DNA of 53,289 bases. Origin: Candidatus Kerfeldbacteria bacterium. GTDB taxonomy: Bacteria > Patescibacteriota > Patescibacteriia > UBA9570 > XYC2-FULL-38-9. The DNA is taken from positions 1 to 53,289 of the forward strand of contig JACPGJ010000006.1 in NCBI GenBank assembly GCA_016182555.1, in the 5' to 3' direction. The notes below the pieces were generated by a model, which had not been told where the DNA came from, did no database searches, and saw only the letters and a list, made by a program, of their open reading frames with translations. Made by a program: the position numbers and the translations under genes. Below are positions 50,521 to 53,289 of this stretch, piece by piece (position 1 is the first letter of the stretch; the number at the start of each line of letters is the position of its first letter).

Positions 50521-51591
50521 TTATCCTACAACACGTTCAATAATTGACAAGGTTGCTGTTGCGGTTTGTTCCCACGAAAATTGTTGAGCATGTCTGAATG
50601 ATTTTTGTTGCATCTCTTGGCGGAGTTGATTGTTTTGTAAAAGCAAATCCAGTCGTGCGCGAATGGATTGTACATCATACGGATCAAACAATACCCCAGC
50701 TTCTCCGGTCACTTCTGGCAGGGACGTATTTTGTGCCACAGCCACGGGTGCCCCACAGTTCATGGCTTCCAATGCGGGTAGCCCAAACCCTTCAAAGAGT
50801 GATGGCATGATAAAGAATAGGCACGCATTATACAGTGCAACCAGTTGTTCTTGGGTGATGTAATCAAGAATGATCACCGTCTCTTGCATATGGTATTTAC
50901 GAATCGTTTCAAATATTTCGGCATACTCCCATCCTTTTTTTCCGACAATGACCAGTTTTGTTTCGCCACGTTTGGTGAATGCAAACGCTTCAATGAGTCG
51001 TGCAAAATTTTTTCGTGGTTCCAAGGTGCCAACACTGAGAATAAATGGTGTGGTGATTTTCATCTCGTGCAGTGATTTTTTTATTCCCTCCACATCATCC
51101 AGTACCCGAAATTCTTTTCCAGCGGCAAGTGGTACTACCTGAAGTTTCGACTCATCAATATGGAGATAATCCACAATAGTTTTTTTTGTATATTCAGAAA
51201 CGCAGATTAATTGTTCTGCGCGTTTGAATGAACGAGGAAGAAGCTTGGTCCAGTAATATGCTGCGGCACCAGAAAAACGATCTGGGTGAATGATACCGAA
51301 GATATCGTGTGCAGTCATCACCACGGGTTTTGGAAAACGTGGTGCAGAAAATGCGGGCGTAAAAAGCACATCAATTTTTTTGTTCAGAAATGATAAGGGC
51401 ACACCAATTTGATCCCAGAGAATGCGCTGGGGGGTGCGTAAGTTTTTTTTTACCCGATGTAATTCCACCAATTCATGATTTCCGGGTAATGCATGTAGTG
51501 CGCTGACAATATGTTCGACATAAAAACCGAGTCCGCTTTTTTGTCCGGCCGTTGCGGCCATGTCGATACCAATGCGTAATGATTTTTTCAT
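50521..51591 (-). CDS. GT4-type glycosyltransferase
   Basis: 356 residues, GT-B fold. The N-terminal half starts SLRIGIDMAATAGQKSGLGFYVEHI; the C-terminal half has TPFILSVGTLEPRKNFARLIEAF and the nucleotide-sugar motif PSLFEGFGLPALEAMNCGAPV with the EX7E pair, then LPEVTGEAGVLFDPYD. It is a retaining transferase, mannosyl- or related, acting on the cytoplasmic face. Gaps to the neighbouring genes are 5 and 7 nt. Confidence 0.92.
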   Translation of the reverse strand: MKKSLRIGIDMAATAGQKSGLGFYVEHIVSALHALPGNHELVELHRVKKNLRTPQRILWDQIGVPLSFLNKKIDVLFTPAFSAPRFPKPVVMTAHDIFGIIHPDRFSGAAAYYWTKLLPRSFKRAEQLICVSEYTKKTIVDYLHIDESKLQVVPLAAGKEFRVLDDVEGIKKSLHEMKITTPFILSVGTLEPRKNFARLIEAFAFTKRGETKLVIVGKKGWEYAEIFETIRKYHMQETVIILDYITQEQLVALYNACLFFIMPSLFEGFGLPALEAMNCGAPVAVAQNTSLPEVTGEAGVLFDPYDVQSIRARLDLLLQNNQLRQEMQQKSFRHAQQFSWEQTATATLSIIERVVG

Positions 51592-51596
51592 AGTGA

Positions 51597-53090
51597 CTAT
51601 TTTATGCGCACCAATGAACGTAATTCCTGTGGACGAATGGCGCGGGTGAGAAAAAGCGCTGCGAGATAAATGATGCCACCCAGTGGAACAAGCAGAGCAA
51701 GGGCAATGAATGCGAAGGTGAAATGTGATAGAGTGATATGCCTGTTGTTCAGGAAATATTGTAATGCGCGGAGCAGCAGACCGAGCACGATATACATCAC
51801 CGCTGCCGATACAATAGATTTAATGAATCGGTTCAAACCCACGTTGATATGCGCTGTACGCAAAATTAATGTGAGTGAAATCAGCATCATCGCCACTTCA
51901 GAATACACAGTCACCCATGCCGCGCCAGTAATAGAAAATCGAGGGATGACAACCATATATCCAAGCAATGAGGTGAGGGCAATAAAGAAATAGCCCCAGA
52001 CCATCGCACGTTGTCGGTTCACTGCTACGACGATATAGCCGGTGAGCGTGCCAATAAATATAGCAGCGGTGGCAATAATGAGTATGCGTAAAATATGTTC
52101 TGAATGTACGCCATCATCTCCTTGAATAATGGTCATCATCATCGGGGCGAGTACCCACGTACCCGCAATCATCGGTAGCGCAATCATCGCCAGAGCATCA
52201 AATGATTTTTGAAATAATTCTTGAAAACGCATTTTGTCTTGTTGTTGCCAAGCACCAGCGAGAATCGGCAAGGCGAGCCCAGTAAACATCGCTGGTAGGG
52301 AGACCAGTACTTCCAGAATTTTGTAGGGCGCACCATACCATCCAATTTCTTGACTCGTTTTGTAGAAACTGAGCACCACCACATCGCCTTTGAAATAGAT
52401 TAACCCAAACGCGATTGAGAGAGCGATTGGCCAGGCTTCGGTGAGAACAGAACGACATACCGCCCGGTCAAACCTAAAATGAATAGAGAAATATTTTCGT
52501 GAAGCAAAAAAGTTAATAAAGAAATTCGTTGCACTTGAAAGAACCAAGGTGAATAGAATTGCTAGTAAGCCAAGGTGGAGCCAGATAACCGCCACGGTTG
52601 CCGCACACAAAACAATTTTTCCAACAAATTCCGCAATCGCAATCCAGCTGGTTCGCAAAAATTTTTGAAAAATGGCAGCGATGAGCTGGTTGAGTGAAAT
52701 AAAGAGAAAGAAGAGAGAAGTGAGAGCAATGCCACTTATCATTTCTCCAGAATATTGAGGGTGTCTGAAACTGATGAGCCATGCGCCAAGGGGAGCGGCG
52801 GCAAGAAAAATAATTCCAGAAATTAAGCGTACGGTGAAGATGGTATCCACTACTATCGATTCACGGCCATCAATATTTGCCATCCGTTTCACCAAAATAA
52901 CATAGAGGCCCAGATCCATGAGAATACCGAAGATTTGAAGGAAGGAAAGAATGGTGGTGTATTGTCCAAAGCCAGTATCGTGTAAGTGGCGATACACAAG
53001 GCTGGCAACGACCAAAGATAAAACCGTACCAGCAATTTTGCCGACCATTTGAATGGCCGTATTATATGCAATTTTTCTTCGTAGTGACAT
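51597..53090 (-). CDS. Wzx-type polysaccharide flippase
   Basis: 497 residues and 12-14 helices (MATE/MOP superfamily). N-terminal SLRRKIAYNTAIQMVGKIAGTVLSLVVASL with GFGQYTTILSF is typical of polysaccharide exporters. It would flip the lipid-linked repeat unit made by the neighbouring glycosyltransferase to the outer face, where the two O-antigen-ligase-like enzymes act. First gene of the four-gene operon. Confidence 0.92.
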   Translation of the reverse strand: MSLRRKIAYNTAIQMVGKIAGTVLSLVVASLVYRHLHDTGFGQYTTILSFLQIFGILMDLGLYVILVKRMANIDGRESIVVDTIFTVRLISGIIFLAAAPLGAWLISFRHPQYSGEMISGIALTSLFFLFISLNQLIAAIFQKFLRTSWIAIAEFVGKIVLCAATVAVIWLHLGLLAILFTLVLSSATNFFINFFASRKYFSIHFRFDRAVCRSVLTEAWPIALSIAFGLIYFKGDVVVLSFYKTSQEIGWYGAPYKILEVLVSLPAMFTGLALPILAGAWQQQDKMRFQELFQKSFDALAMIALPMIAGTWVLAPMMMTIIQGDDGVHSEHILRILIIATAAIFIGTLTGYIVVAVNRQRAMVWGYFFIALTSLLGYMVVIPRFSITGAAWVTVYSEVAMMLISLTLILRTAHINVGLNRFIKSIVSAAVMYIVLGLLLRALQYFLNNRHITLSHFTFAFIALALLVPLGGIIYLAALFLTRAIRPQELRSLVRIK

Positions 53091-53105
53091 AAGATTGGTG
53101 TTGCG

Positions 53106-53134
53106 ATCGTACCATTTTTTACTCTGGACAGCAA
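53106..53134 (-). promoter_or_regulatory. Promoter of the polysaccharide operon
   Basis: Minus strand TTGCTG, 17-nt spacer, TACGAT; leader about 9 nt, no Shine-Dalgarno. Confidence 0.5.
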
Positions 53135-53289
53135 GTGAATTTTTTGCTATGTTATTTAAAATTGAAAAGTGGACTGGCGTAAAGTTGAAAACCGGACTAA
53201 TTGTGGATAAGTGGGAATAACGGTGCTTTCGTTCATACTGATGTGGTTAATCAATAACCATAGATACGTATGAGCAAAGGGCAATTACA
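53135..53289 (+). other. Window edge: possible left end of an insertion sequence
   Basis: The stretch holds spaced repeats of GGACT (GTGGACTGGCG, AACCGGACTAA) and GTGGATAAGTGGG, then ATG at 53270 opening MSKGQL at the window edge. The repeat spacing recalls the multiple end repeats of IS21-like elements placed before istA, but the gene is cut off after six codons. Confidence 0.2.

Overview
The window looks like chromosomal DNA of a Patescibacteria/CPR-type bacterium. This is inferred from a short 16S rRNA (about 1,449 nt of exon) with a CPR-like 530 loop (U505/A526 instead of G505/C526), many small membrane-anchored proteins, genes that start at or within a few bases of their promoter, and broken versions of classic gene clusters. 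TGA is used as an ordinary stop, so this is not a lineage that has recoded it. No phage module, CRISPR array or complete insertion sequence was seen.

Layout. 1-4.9 kb: tail of an IS110-like transposase, tRNA-Gly, a basic 21-residue micro-protein plus a protein with a C-terminal J domain, a leaderless fur/zur-znuC-znuB metal-uptake operon without its binding protein, a secreted helical protein and tRNA-Pro. 4.9-8.9 kb: a phosphoribosyltransferase, tRNA-Pro/Phe/Ile, then a 16S rRNA gene (minus strand) split by a 927-nt group I intron that encodes a LAGLIDADG endonuclease. No 23S or 5S follows. 8.9-18.9 kb: translation and chromosome genes: trmD, khpA-like KH protein, rpsP, an SMC protein with no visible hinge, rnc-nusB-rpmF and tpiA. 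19-23.5 kb: a 1,487-residue beta-helix surface protein. 23.5-34 kb: gyrA with an intein, a degenerate metallo-beta-lactamase-fold protein, ribosomal protein S1, ftsH with an intein, and a membrane protein. 34-42.8 kb: scattered tRNAs (including a rare tRNA-Ile with anticodon UAU), a GC-richer secreted membrane protein flanked by strong RNA structures, LOG-family protein, RluA-type pseudouridine synthase, rplS, a sugar-kinase-like protein and secreted proteins. 42.8-47.6 kb: a large secreted amidase, and a divergent pair of B12-binding-type radical SAM protein and TrmB-type regulator. 47.6-53.1 kb: a surface-polysaccharide operon (flippase, glycosyltransferase, two O-antigen-ligase-like polymerases).

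Themes. Three LAGLIDADG elements sit in the most conserved spots of three essential genes: the 530 loop of 16S, the GyrA active-site tyrosine and the FtsH P-loop. Many genes (fur, the phosphoribosyltransferase, smc, tpiA, a CAP-domain protein, perhaps khpA) have the -10 box 5-8 nt before the start codon, so their mRNAs are probably leaderless; a few genes of different composition carry strong Shine-Dalgarno sites instead. Two copies of a 50-nt hairpin repeat with compensatory changes occur 34 kb apart, and a REP-like palindrome lies in frame inside a polymerase gene. The best candidates for undescribed biology are these repeats, the hinge-less SMC, the three-way-junction terminator after a nine-codon ORF at 35.1 kb, and the TrmB/radical SAM pair.
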